DNA of 6,025 nucleotides, from NCBI GenBank assembly GCA_946535685.1, contig CAMNDR010000068.1, positions 1 to 6,025 of the forward strand, in the 5' to 3' direction. The DNA is from an uncultured Clostridia bacterium (GTDB lineage Bacteria > Bacillota > Clostridia > Oscillospirales > Ruminococcaceae). This document shows positions 1-5,890 of the stretch, piece after piece. Position 1 is the first letter of the stretch. Each line of letters begins with the position of its first letter. A model generated the notes under the pieces. The model was given only the letters and a program-made list of their open reading frames with translations, had not been told where the DNA came from and did not search any database. Both the position numbers and the translations under genes were made by a program.

Positions 1-442
1 CCCGCCACACGGATTTCAGATAGATCTCCAGGCTGATGATCGCCCGCTCATTCAGAAAGTCCTGGCCGTTCATCTCCATCTGCAGCACGGCAGTTCCGTT
101 CTGCAGGATCTCGACCGTGTGGGACCGGATCTGCCCCATGCGCCCGTTCCCGTCGATGCTGACGGTAAACACGAGCTTCTGGATGGATGCCGGGAGCCGT
201 GCAAGCTGTACATCAAACACCGCTGCGCCGCCGGATTCGTTCAGCGTGATCTCACCGTCAGGGGAGGCGAGCTGATTATAGAAGATCATATACCGGTCAT
301 CCGAGAGCTTTTCATTTCCGTCCACGCCGAAGCAGGTCGTGTCATAGACCGCCCCGCCCTGTGTCCGGATGCGCACCTGGAACGGCTGGTTGGTATTGAG
401 GTAGTCGTCGAGCTTTGCCCGATAGCCTCGCTGCATGTTCAC
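1..442 (-). CDS. TerD-domain stress protein, divergent (TerF/TerA-like), C-terminal part beyond window
   Basis: The visible 147 codons form a TerD-type beta-sandwich domain. The opening is MQRGYRAKLDDYL, and the core motifs are YDTTCFGVD (33-41), KLSDDRYMIFYNQ (45-57), SPDGEITL (60-67) and LVFTVSIDG (90-98). The last visible part, EIYLKSVWR (139-147), matches the beginning of the family's GELYR..W+F..G.G signature, so the domain is nearly complete when the window ends. The F-D-L-D-A-S and G-D-D-E acidic clusters of the other two Ter proteins here are replaced by CFGVD and by a loop without GDDE, so Ca2+ binding may differ or be lost. I chose the GTG at 442 because GGGAGG (451-456) lies 8 nt upstream; the in-frame ATG at 436 is 14 nt away. 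Relatives of this variant often carry a further C-terminal domain such as vWA, which cannot be checked here. The gene follows a terminator, so it probably has some independent expression. Family call is firm, subfamily is tentative. Confidence 0.85.
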   Translation of the reverse strand, partial: MNMQRGYRAKLDDYLNTNQPFQVRIRTQGGAVYDTTCFGVDGNEKLSDDRYMIFYNQLASPDGEITLNESGGAAVFDVQLARLPASIQKLVFTVSIDGNGRMGQIRSHTVEILQNGTAVLQMEMNGQDFLNERAIISLEIYLKSVWR

Positions 443-450
443 ATTTCATT

Positions 451-456
451 CCTCCC
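451..456 (-). promoter_or_regulatory. Ribosome binding site GGGAGG, decides a GTG start
   Basis: On the minus strand GGGAGG is followed by 8 nt and then GTG (442-440). The nearest ATG in frame (436) is 14 nt away, and the ATG at 449 is in another frame. An in-frame TGA at 448-446 limits the N-terminus. Confidence 0.7.
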
Positions 457-479
457 ATCCTTGTGATGACGGACAGTAT

Positions 480-510
480 CGCACAGGAAATGCACCGCAT
501 TTCTTCTGCG
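480..510 (-). other. Imperfect hairpin in the leader of the third TerD-domain gene
   Basis: Arms 480-493 and 497-510 can pair over 14 positions around a 3-nt loop. There are two mismatches in the minus-strand RNA (at 484/506 and 486/504). No U-tract follows on the minus strand, so it is not a simple terminator. It lies between the upstream terminator (521-564) and the start at 442, and could stabilise or modulate the leader. I see no convincing sigma-A promoter in 443-520; a GATACT at about 475-480 lacks a good -35. Confidence 0.4.
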
Positions 511-520
511 CTATTGTCCT

Positions 521-564
521 AAAAACAGCAGAGCAGAAATCCAAGAACAACTTCCGCTCTGCTG
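521..564 (-). terminator. Rho-independent terminator after the ATPase-TerD-TerD operon
   Basis: In minus-strand orientation a 13-bp stem (564-552 with 538-526) includes one G-U wobble, closes a 13-nt loop, and is followed directly by five T (525-521). It begins 10 nt after the TAA of the upstream TerD gene. The wobble pairs only in the minus-strand RNA (A-C mismatch in the other), which with the T-run fixes the direction. Readthrough would reach the third TerD-domain gene at 442. Confidence 0.88.
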
Positions 565-574
565 CATTTTGCTT

Positions 575-1174
575 TTATTTGTACCGTTCCGCCAGCATAC
601 GGATACCGGCGTCCGTGGTGCCCTGGCCGATCGCATTGAACTTCCAGGTGCCGTTATGACGGTACAGCTCACCGAAGATCATTGCTGTCATGTTGTCATA
701 ATTCTCAGACAGATTGTATCTGCACATCTCCTTGCCCTTGTCATCGCAGATGCGGATGTAGCAGTTCCGGATCATGCCGAAATGCTGATGGCGGGACGTA
801 CACTCGAAGATGTTGACCACAAACACGATCTTGTCATATTCCGGCGGGAGCTTCTGCAGATCCACCATGATCTGCTCGTCATCGCCCTCACCGGCGCCGG
901 TCAGGTTGTCGCCCATGTGGCGGACGCAGCCGCTTCTGTGCTCCAGATTGCCGAAGTACACAAGATCTGCATTGGTCACGAGCTTGCCGCCCTGGCAGAC
1001 GATGGCAGATGCATCGCAGTCGATCTCCTCTGAGGAGCTGAACAGGCTCTTGAGAAAGCCGCCCTTTTCGGGTGCAGCCTCATCCCAGCCAAGACCGACC
1101 AGCACGCTGGTCAGTGCGCCGCCGGATTCCTTCTTCAGCTCAACCTTCTGTCCTTTTTGCAGACTGACTGACAT
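575..1174 (-). CDS. TerD-family protein, TerZ-like, cysteine-rich
   Basis: This 199-aa cytoplasmic protein is a single TerD domain, a Ca2+-binding beta-sandwich linked to tellurite, phage, colicin and envelope-stress tolerance. It opens SVSLQKGQKVEL. GLGWD (27-31) is followed by an insertion, GGFLKSLFSSSEE (38-50), before the first acidic cluster EIDCDAS (50-56). That GFL..LF insertion is typical of TerZ-type rather than TerD/TerE-type members. The second cluster GDN (88-90) plus GEGDDE (95-100) is intact, as is the C-terminal GELYRHNGTWKFNAIGQG (168-185). Unusually it has seven cysteines (53, 60, 83, 125, 138, 143, 151), one inside the first metal-binding motif. AAGGAGG (1181-1187) sits 6 nt before the ATG. 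It lies 66 nt after the preceding TerD gene, with a strong hairpin in the gap, and is the last gene before the terminator at 521-564. Family certain; which named paralogue (yceC/terZ-like) is not. Confidence 0.93.
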   Translation of the reverse strand: MSVSLQKGQKVELKKESGGALTSVLVGLGWDEAAPEKGGFLKSLFSSSEEIDCDASAIVCQGGKLVTNADLVYFGNLEHRSGCVRHMGDNLTGAGEGDDEQIMVDLQKLPPEYDKIVFVVNIFECTSRHQHFGMIRNCYIRICDDKGKEMCRYNLSENYDNMTAMIFGELYRHNGTWKFNAIGQGTTDAGIRMLAERYK

Positions 1175-1191
1175 GGTATGCCTCCTTGTAC

Positions 1192-1235
1192 GGTCACATC
1201 ACGGAGACCCGCTGTGAACGGATCTCCGTGTGACC
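1192..1235 (-). other. Strong intercistronic hairpin between the two TerD genes
   Basis: Arms 1192-1207 and 1223-1235 pair as a 13-bp stem (GGTCAC then ACGGAGA) with a 3-nt bulge (1198-1200). A further 3-bp stem (1209-1211 with 1219-1221) closes a 7-nt loop. It starts 5 nt after the stop of the upstream gene and ends 4 nt before AAGGAGG of the downstream gene. The minus strand continues GTACAAGG with no U-tract, so it should not terminate efficiently. A role in RNA processing, 3'-end protection or differential expression is more likely (inference). Confidence 0.65.
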
Positions 1236-1240
1236 AGATC

Positions 1241-1819
1241 TTATACGTTAACGCCGAAGTTCTGGCAGAGTGCGAACAGACCGCCCTGGAAGCCGCTGCC
1301 GATGGCATTGAACTTCCACTCGCCGTTGTTTCTGTAGAGCTCGCCGACAACGATCGCTGTCTCGATGGAGAAGTCCTCACCGAGGTCATAGCGGATGAGC
1401 TCCTCGCCGGTAGCCTGATCCAGAACATGGATATAAGCGTTGCTTACCTGGCCGAAGTTCTGGCGGCGCTCGTCTGCCTCATAGATGGTAACGGTGAAAG
1501 CGATCTTGCTGACATTTGCCGGAACGAGGCTCAGGTCAACCTTGATGACCTCATCGTCGCCCTCGCTGCCGCCGTCGGTGTTGTCGCCGGAGTGCTCAAC
1601 AGCGCCGGAGCTGTGCTTGGTGTTGCTGTAGAAGATGAAGTCGGCATCAGAAGAAACCTTGCCGTTCTCGCCGCAGAGGAATGCGGAAGCATCGAGGTCG
1701 AAATCAAAGCCGCCGTCGTACTTGTTGGTGTCCCAGCCGAGACCTACGATCAGCTTGCTCAGACCAGCTCTGCCCTTTGTCAGATCAACCTTCTGACCCT
1801 TTGATAAACTTACTGCCAT
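1241..1819 (-). CDS. TerD/TerE-family Ca2+-binding stress protein
   Basis: This 192-aa protein has the usual length of TerD, TerE and Bacillus YceD/YceE and keeps all family hallmarks. They are [14 protein letters not shown] at the N-terminus, [12 protein letters not shown] (26-37), the acidic motif FDFDLDAS (38-45), HSGDN (76-80), GSEGDDE (84-90), NFGQVSNAY (121-129), [10 protein letters not shown] (142-151) and [18 protein letters not shown] (159-176). In characterised TerD proteins the conserved aspartates of these clusters bind Ca2+. No signal peptide or membrane segment is seen, so it should be cytosolic. AGGAGG (1828-1833) lies 8 nt before the ATG. It starts 55 nt after the stop of the Ca2+-ATPase and is most simply co-transcribed with it. 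Its exact biochemical role, like that of the family, is unresolved. I give no gene symbol because terD, terE, yceD and yceE cannot be told apart from sequence alone. Confidence 0.95.
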   Translation of the reverse strand: MAVSLSKGQKVDLTKGRAGLSKLIVGLGWDTNKYDGGFDFDLDASAFLCGENGKVSSDADFIFYSNTKHSSGAVEHSGDNTDGGSEGDDEVIKVDLSLVPANVSKIAFTVTIYEADERRQNFGQVSNAYIHVLDQATGEELIRYDLGEDFSIETAIVVGELYRNNGEWKFNAIGSGFQGGLFALCQNFGVNV

Positions 1820-1852
1820 GGTAATTACCTCCTAAAAAGAAATTGGTTTTAT

Positions 1853-1874
1853 ATAACAGACAAATGCCTGTTAT
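1853..1874 (-). other. Short AT-rich hairpin between the ATPase and TerD genes
   Basis: A perfect 7-bp inverted repeat (1853-1859 ATAACAG with 1868-1874 CTGTTAT) encloses an 8-nt loop and abuts the ATPase stop codon. The stem has only two G-C pairs and the minus strand continues ATATAAAACC, without a U-run, so it is at best a weak attenuator. It does not break the operon prediction. Confidence 0.4.
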
Positions 1875-4502
1875 TTACTTGGAAACAGCCTTGGTGATGG
1901 CCTTGCGGATGATGTCGATCGGGATGATCAGGAATGCTGCCCCTAAGCAGATCAGCCATGTCTGCACGTTCAGGGGCTCTACGCTCAGAGCCTTTCCGCC
2001 GAACTGTACGAAGATGAACTGTACAGCCAGGAGCGCACCCATAACGAGCAGGAAATTCCTGTTTCTGCCGAGCTGCTCAAAGACGTTCATGTGCTCTGTT
2101 CTGGCGTTGAAGCCGTTCCAGGTGATCGCCATCATGAAGGTCGCAAACAGTGCCGAGCGGAGATATTCCACATCGTGGCCGCCGCCGAACATGTCATTGA
2201 ATGCCGGAACAAAGCGGATGCACAGGCAGACTGCAGTGATATACAGACCGGAGATGACAAACTGGATGAACATCGGCTTGCTGACGATGCTTGCCTGTCT
2301 CGGGATGGGCTTGTCCTTCATATATTCCTTCAGAGCCGGCTCGGAACCGAATGCGATCGCAGCGAGTGTATCCATTGCGAGGTTGACGAGCAGGAGCTGC
2401 ACGACGGTCATCATCTGCTCGCCGTTGTCGCCGAGGAGCGAACCGATGAAGCAGGTGAGCACGGCAGCCACATTGACCGTGAGCTGGAAGATGAGGAACT
2501 TGCGGATGCCCTTGAACATGGTACGTCCATAGAGGATCGCCTTTGCGATGGAGGAGAAGTTGTCGTCGAGGATGGTGATATCGCCGGCCTCCTTGGCGAC
2601 CTCGGTGCCGCTGCCCATTGCGAAGCCGACATCGGCCTTTTTCAGGGCAGGGGAGTCGTTGACACCGTCACCGGTCATGCCGACAACATAGTCAAGCTCC
2701 TGTGCGCAGCGCACCAGACGGCTCTTGTCGGTCGGGAGCGCTCTTGCAACGACACGCAGATTCGGGAGAGCCTTCTTGAGCTCGTCATCTGTGAGCTCGC
2801 CCATCTCCTGAGAGGTGAGTGCCACATCGGTATTGTTCTTGAGCAGACCTGCATCCTTGGCGATGGCAACAGCGGTCTCCTTGCGGTCACCGGTGACCAT
2901 AACGACCTGGATGCCTGCCTCCTGTACTTCGCGGATGGCATCGACAGCTTCCTTGCGGACATTGTCTCTGATGCAGAGCACGCATACGAGCGTCAGATCG
3001 CCCTCATCGCCCTGGCCGTCCTTCTTGGCAACACCGAGCAGACGCATCGAGCGGGCAGCCTGCTCGTCGATATACTGCATCAGATAGCCCTTTTCGGTCA
3101 GCGGCTTGGTATTGCCGTTTTCGTCGATATAGTGTGTGCAGCGCTCCACGATCCGCTCCGGCGCACCCTTGACATAGGTGATGAACTGGTCATCACGGCA
3201 GATGGTCACGCTGGACATCTTCTTGGTGGAGTTGAACGCATTGAACTCTCTGACCTCATCCTTGTTCATCTGACCCTCGGCCTTGGAATCCACGAGGAAG
3301 GTCATGAGCGCACGGTCGGTGCTGTTGCCGCCGATGACATGGCCGCCGCTTGCATGAGAGCTGTTGTTCAGACCGATACCGGTGACAACATCGAGCTGCA
3401 GCTTCGGACAGAGCTTTTCAAACGCATCGAACTTGGTGACATTGCCGGTCACGAGCTCGACCACGGAGAGACGGCCCTCGGTAATGGTACCGGTCTTATC
3501 ACTGAACAGAAGGCTCAGGCTGCCGGCGGTTTCGAGGCCGTTGATCTTGCGGACAAGGACGTTGTCCTTGGTCATCTTCAGGCTCTGGAAGGAGAGCAGG
3601 ATGGATGTGAGCATCGGAAGGCCTTCCGGCACTGCACAGACGATGATCGTAACCGCAACCGTGATGGCATTCATCAGGAACTTCAGCCAGCCAATGCCGT
3701 CTGCCGGGAGCTCACCCTTGATGGCAGCGCTTGCAGTAACGCCGATGATGATGGCGATCGCACCGATATAGCCGAAGGTCGAGATCTGCTTTGCCAGCTT
3801 TGCGAGCTTGACCTGCAGAGGTGTCTGACGGGTATCCTCCTGCACTTCGAGTGCCAGTTCACCGAACAGCGTCTTGTCGCCGACGACCTTGATCTCCATA
3901 TACGCCTCGCCGCCGCAGGCAACCGTGCCTCTGTAGGCGTAGTGCTTGTTGAGCAGATCCTTGGTGTCATAGGTATCACCGTCGGTGACGGGACATTTCT
4001 CAGCCTCCTCGGTCTCACCGTTCAGGGCAGCCTGATCGACCTTGATCTCGCCCTCAACGATCTCGCCGTCTGCCGGGAGCTTGTCGCCTGCCTGCAGATA
4101 GACGATATCGCCCACAACGACCTCGCTTGCGTGGATCTCCACGAGCTCATTGTCACGGATGACCTTGGCCATTTCCTTGGCTTCTTCCTCTGCCTTGAGG
4201 GCAGAGGCCTTGCCCTCCTGCTTGCTCTCGGAGAATGCAGCAACGCCGTTTGCGATGAGAATTGCGATCAGAACACCCAGCGGCTCATACCACTCGGTAT
4301 CCGTATTCGCAATGCCGGTCTTGTCGAGAATAAAAAGTACGATCTGCACGACGAATGCGACGAGCAGGATCATGATCATCGGATCCGTGAACCCTTCGAG
4401 GATCTTTTTCCACAGCGGGTCAGGGGGGATCTGTGTCAGGGTATTATCCCCGTACTTCTTCCGGCTTTCCTCAGCCTCTGCTTTCGATAGTCCTTTCAGC
4501 AT
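1875..4502 (-). CDS. Calcium-translocating P-type ATPase, PMCA-type (P2B)
   Basis: This 875-aa integral membrane pump couples ATP hydrolysis to Ca2+ export from the cytosol. In order it shows an N-terminal cation-ATPase segment (GLSKAEAEESRKKYGDN), M1 (about 42-59), M2 (about 74-91), an actuator domain with LNGETEE (160-166), M3 (about 243-261) and M4 with CAVPEGLP (289-296; Glu293 is the Ca2+ ligand). Next are the phosphorylation motif SDKTGT (Asp335), KGAPE (445-449), the hinge motifs TGDRKET (537-543) and TGDGVNDSPA (610-619), then M5-M10. M6 reads VNLAMD (706-711). The N..MD pattern and the lack of an acidic residue in M5 (FLIFQLTVNVAAVL) are those of one-site PMCA pumps, not two-site SERCA pumps. 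The short C-terminus has no calmodulin-binding extension. The canonical TGE of the actuator is NGE here. Of two tandem ATGs (4505, 4502) I chose 4502, since GGAGG is only 3 nt from the first and 6 nt from the second. First gene of the operon with two TerD genes. Confidence 0.96.
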   Translation of the reverse strand: MLKGLSKAEAEESRKKYGDNTLTQIPPDPLWKKILEGFTDPMIMILLVAFVVQIVLFILDKTGIANTDTEWYEPLGVLIAILIANGVAAFSESKQEGKASALKAEEEAKEMAKVIRDNELVEIHASEVVVGDIVYLQAGDKLPADGEIVEGEIKVDQAALNGETEEAEKCPVTDGDTYDTKDLLNKHYAYRGTVACGGEAYMEIKVVGDKTLFGELALEVQEDTRQTPLQVKLAKLAKQISTFGYIGAIAIIIGVTASAAIKGELPADGIGWLKFLMNAITVAVTIIVCAVPEGLPMLTSILLSFQSLKMTKDNVLVRKINGLETAGSLSLLFSDKTGTITEGRLSVVELVTGNVTKFDAFEKLCPKLQLDVVTGIGLNNSSHASGGHVIGGNSTDRALMTFLVDSKAEGQMNKDEVREFNAFNSTKKMSSVTICRDDQFITYVKGAPERIVERCTHYIDENGNTKPLTEKGYLMQYIDEQAARSMRLLGVAKKDGQGDEGDLTLVCVLCIRDNVRKEAVDAIREVQEAGIQVVMVTGDRKETAVAIAKDAGLLKNNTDVALTSQEMGELTDDELKKALPNLRVVARALPTDKSRLVRCAQELDYVVGMTGDGVNDSPALKKADVGFAMGSGTEVAKEAGDITILDDNFSSIAKAILYGRTMFKGIRKFLIFQLTVNVAAVLTCFIGSLLGDNGEQMMTVVQLLLVNLAMDTLAAIAFGSEPALKEYMKDKPIPRQASIVSKPMFIQFVISGLYITAVCLCIRFVPAFNDMFGGGHDVEYLRSALFATFMMAITWNGFNARTEHMNVFEQLGRNRNFLLVMGALLAVQFIFVQFGGKALSVEPLNVQTWLICLGAAFLIIPIDIIRKAITKAVSK

Positions 4503-4508
4503 CATAAA

Positions 4509-4513
4509 CCTCC
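4509..4513 (-). promoter_or_regulatory. Ribosome binding site GGAGG choosing between tandem ATGs
   Basis: The minus strand reads GGAGGTTTATGATG. Spacing is 3 nt to the ATG at 4505 and 6 nt to the ATG at 4502. The second is closer to normal Gram-positive spacing, so the protein probably starts MLKGLSK. Confidence 0.65.
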
Positions 4514-4609
4514 ATACCTTAAAAATATTTCTTTTTTGCGGGATATCGCTAAAAATTTATGCTGTGATGCTGGAGCGGGATGGTGGAATATCTAATATCT
4601 CACGATTCA

Positions 4610-4638
4610 ATTATAGCATGATTTGTCGAAAATGTCAA
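4610..4638 (-). promoter_or_regulatory. Consensus sigma-A promoter of the Ca2+-ATPase/TerD operon
   Basis: On the minus strand TTGACA (4638-4633), a 17-nt spacer (4632-4616) and TATAAT (4615-4610) match the consensus at every position. A TG one base upstream of the -10 adds an extended -10 element. Transcription should start near 4603 and give a leader of about 100 nt before the ATG at 4502. The leader is A/T-rich near its 3' end and has one weak stem (TTTTTAGCG with CGCAAAAAA) just before the ribosome binding site. I see no known riboswitch in it. Confidence 0.9.
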
Positions 4639-4726
4639 TTCTATTTCCGCACCCTTCCCGTTCTTCACCGTAGAAAACCATTCAGATTATTTGTGCATTC
4701 TGTACAAATTATACATTGACATTTTC
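4628..4726. repeat. Separated 12-bp inverted repeat around the operon promoter
   Basis: GAAAATGTCAAT at 4628-4639 has an exact reverse complement, ATTGACATTTTC, at 4715-4726. The left copy contains the -35 box of the operon promoter. The right copy carries the same TTGACA facing the opposite way, but has no -10 (GGCGCT at the 17-nt spacing) and no plus-strand gene to serve. The copies are 75 bp apart, a layout that would suit a DNA-binding protein with two sites. It could also be coincidence or a promoter remnant. Confidence 0.5.
4689..4709. promoter_or_regulatory. Operator-like palindrome ATTTGTGCA-TTC-TGTACAAAT
   Basis: Two 9-bp half sites are symmetric except for one position (4695 against 4703) around a 3-bp centre. 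It lies in the gap between the hydrolase stop and the operon promoter, about 50 bp upstream of the -35. It overlaps a minus-strand TATAAT (4713-4708) that lacks a good -35. The shape is that of a dimeric repressor or activator site, but I cannot assign a regulator. As RNA it could form a weak hairpin, without a U-tract. Confidence 0.4.
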
Positions 4727-4742
4727 CGATTCTCAGCAGGCG

Positions 4743-5828
4743 CTATCCGTTGAGCTCCCCGATAAAATCCATGATGATCTCGGCGCAGGCATCGGGTTTC
4801 TGGCTGTAAATGCAGTGATCCCCCGGCAGCAGCACGACTTCACAGGCGCCGAGCTTCTCTGCATAGACGGAAAGCGTATTTTCCCGGATCTTTTTGCAGA
4901 ACGCCAGATATCTTTCATAGAGCGTGTCCTCATCTGTATCCGGATCTAGATGAAAAAACGGCAGATACGTTTCTCTGTCCAGACCGCCGTCTGCGATCAG
5001 CTCTTCCTTGGTGCTGTAGCCGAATTCTGCACAGATGTAGAGCTTTGGCACATCATTGGGAACGAGCATATCCCATGTTTCGTTCATATTGCGGTGCATC
5101 ATGGCGTCCTCGGCGATGACGGCGGAATTCTGAAAGGTCAGCAGCGCCAGCGCATATTCTGCACGCTGTTCCCCGGCAGTGTAATACGCCTTTTCCGGCA
5201 GCATGGTTTTCACAAGCAGATCGCCGAGGCCTCCCGCACCCATGATGTCCAGCCGATATGCACGCAGAAACGCCGGATCGGGTTCTGTGCGCATCTGATC
5301 GGGCGCATAGTTCCGGAGCTCCGATGTGTCCATCAATACGACCGCTTCGATCTCCTCCGGATATCGGCTGACCCAATAGGAAGCATAGATGCCGCCGATG
5401 GAATGCGGCAGCAGGATATACGGCGCATCAACGCCTGCACATTTCAGTGCTTCTCTGTACTCTGCAACGATGTTTTCGACGGTTCGCTCCTGCGAGGTGT
5501 TATCACTCAGCCCATAGCCGGGCCGGTCAACGAATATGACCTGGTTCTCTTCTTCCAGAGCAGCGGTCATGCGCCTCCACGAAAGACACGGATCCGGATA
5601 GCCGAAGCCTGCAATCGCAACGATTCTGTGCTTTCCGTTTTCAGCGCCGCAGCGGAGGACATTGACGGAATGACCGCCGACCGGGACAAGGTGGGAATAG
5701 CCGTTTTCTGCCAGAAATGCCCTGTCCTGCTGCAGCCGGATGCGGCTGCTGATCCAGATCATCAGCCACAGAACAAGCAGGCACAGAACGATGATGCAGA
5801 AGATCCTGACCGTTTTTTTGACTTTCAC
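4743..5828 (-). CDS. Membrane-anchored alpha/beta-hydrolase
   Basis: This protein of about 361 aa has a basic N-terminus (MKVKKTVR) and one hydrophobic segment (about residues 8-27, IFCIIVLCLL...MIWI). It is probably an uncleaved anchor that places the catalytic domain outside the membrane. The alpha/beta-hydrolase fold follows: AIAGFGYPDP (72-81, oxyanion-loop region), VIFVDRPGYGLSD (97-109), and the nucleophile elbow LLPHSIGG (139-146) with Ser143. A cap region is at about 175-260, and PGDHCIYSQKP (335-345) carries the likely catalytic His338. The acid residue is uncertain: Asp167 in VLMDTS or Glu268 in ICAEFG. The elbow has proline where the usual G-x-S-x-G motif begins. The start is chosen as GTG 5828, because GAGGTG at 5840-5835 is 6 nt upstream; a GTG at 5837 would add three residues. 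It has its own promoter. The substrate cannot be predicted; an esterase, lipase or peptidase role is possible. Confidence 0.88.
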   Translation of the reverse strand: MKVKKTVRIFCIIVLCLLVLWLMIWISSRIRLQQDRAFLAENGYSHLVPVGGHSVNVLRCGAENGKHRIVAIAGFGYPDPCLSWRRMTAALEEENQVIFVDRPGYGLSDNTSQERTVENIVAEYREALKCAGVDAPYILLPHSIGGIYASYWVSRYPEEIEAVVLMDTSELRNYAPDQMRTEPDPAFLRAYRLDIMGAGGLGDLLVKTMLPEKAYYTAGEQRAEYALALLTFQNSAVIAEDAMMHRNMNETWDMLVPNDVPKLYICAEFGYSTKEELIADGGLDRETYLPFFHLDPDTDEDTLYERYLAFCKKIRENTLSVYAEKLGACEVVLLPGDHCIYSQKPDACAEIIMDFIGELNG

Positions 5829-5834
5829 AGACAC

Positions 5835-5840
5835 CACCTC
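5835..5840 (-). promoter_or_regulatory. Ribosome binding site GAGGTG, decides the hydrolase start
   Basis: The minus strand reads GAGGTGGTGTCTGTG. The GAGGTG box is 6 nt from the GTG at 5828 but overlaps the GTG at 5837. The downstream GTG therefore fits better, giving MKVKKTVR as the N-terminus. Confidence 0.6.
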
Positions 5841-5860
5841 ATTTCCGGTTGATTACCATC

Positions 5861-5889
5861 ATTGTAGCATAAAGCCCCCTGAATGTCAA
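5861..5889 (-). promoter_or_regulatory. Sigma-A promoter of the hydrolase gene
   Basis: TTGACA (5889-5884), a 17-nt spacer and TACAAT (5866-5861) lie on the minus strand, with TG one base before the -10 as in extended -10 promoters. The predicted start is near 5854, leaving a leader of about 26 nt that contains the ribosome binding site and little else. The -35 abuts the T-tract of the upstream terminator. Confidence 0.88.
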
Positions 5890-5890
5890 C

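Noticed and set aside
119..466. Plus-strand open frame at the left edge
   Set aside because: The minus strand here encodes a clear TerD domain with an RBS, and the plus frame is its shadow.
1853..1874. Terminator between the Ca2+-ATPase and TerD genes
   Set aside because: The stem is 7 bp and A/T-rich with no U-tract on the minus strand, so it is too weak to split the operon.
2091..4490. A plus-strand open frame of about 800 codons antisense to the Ca2+-ATPase
   Set aside because: It mirrors the ATPase through codon bias that avoids stops on the opposite strand. Its translation is low-complexity and rich in Asp, His, Glu and Leu, with no recognisable domain, and the ATPase frame has every family motif.
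4503..4603. Riboswitch (for example a Mn2+ yybP-ykoY type) in the leader of the Ca2+-ATPase
   Set aside because: Such riboswitches are plausible upstream of cation pumps, but I see neither their conserved loop motifs nor a terminator or sequestering stem in these 100 nt.
4708..4713. TATAAT on the minus strand as a second operon promoter
   Set aside because: The -35 region at 16-18 nt spacing (around CTGAGA) does not resemble TTGACA, and TG is not at the extended -10 spacing. I keep it only as context for the palindrome.
4716..4721. TTGACA on the plus strand as a rightward promoter
   Set aside because: The sequence 17 nt downstream is GGCGCT, not a -10, and no plus-strand gene follows.
4950..5852. 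A plus-strand open frame of 300 codons antisense to the hydrolase
   Set aside because: It has no family motif and no good ribosome binding site, while the minus-strand frame has a full alpha/beta-hydrolase pattern, a promoter and an RBS.
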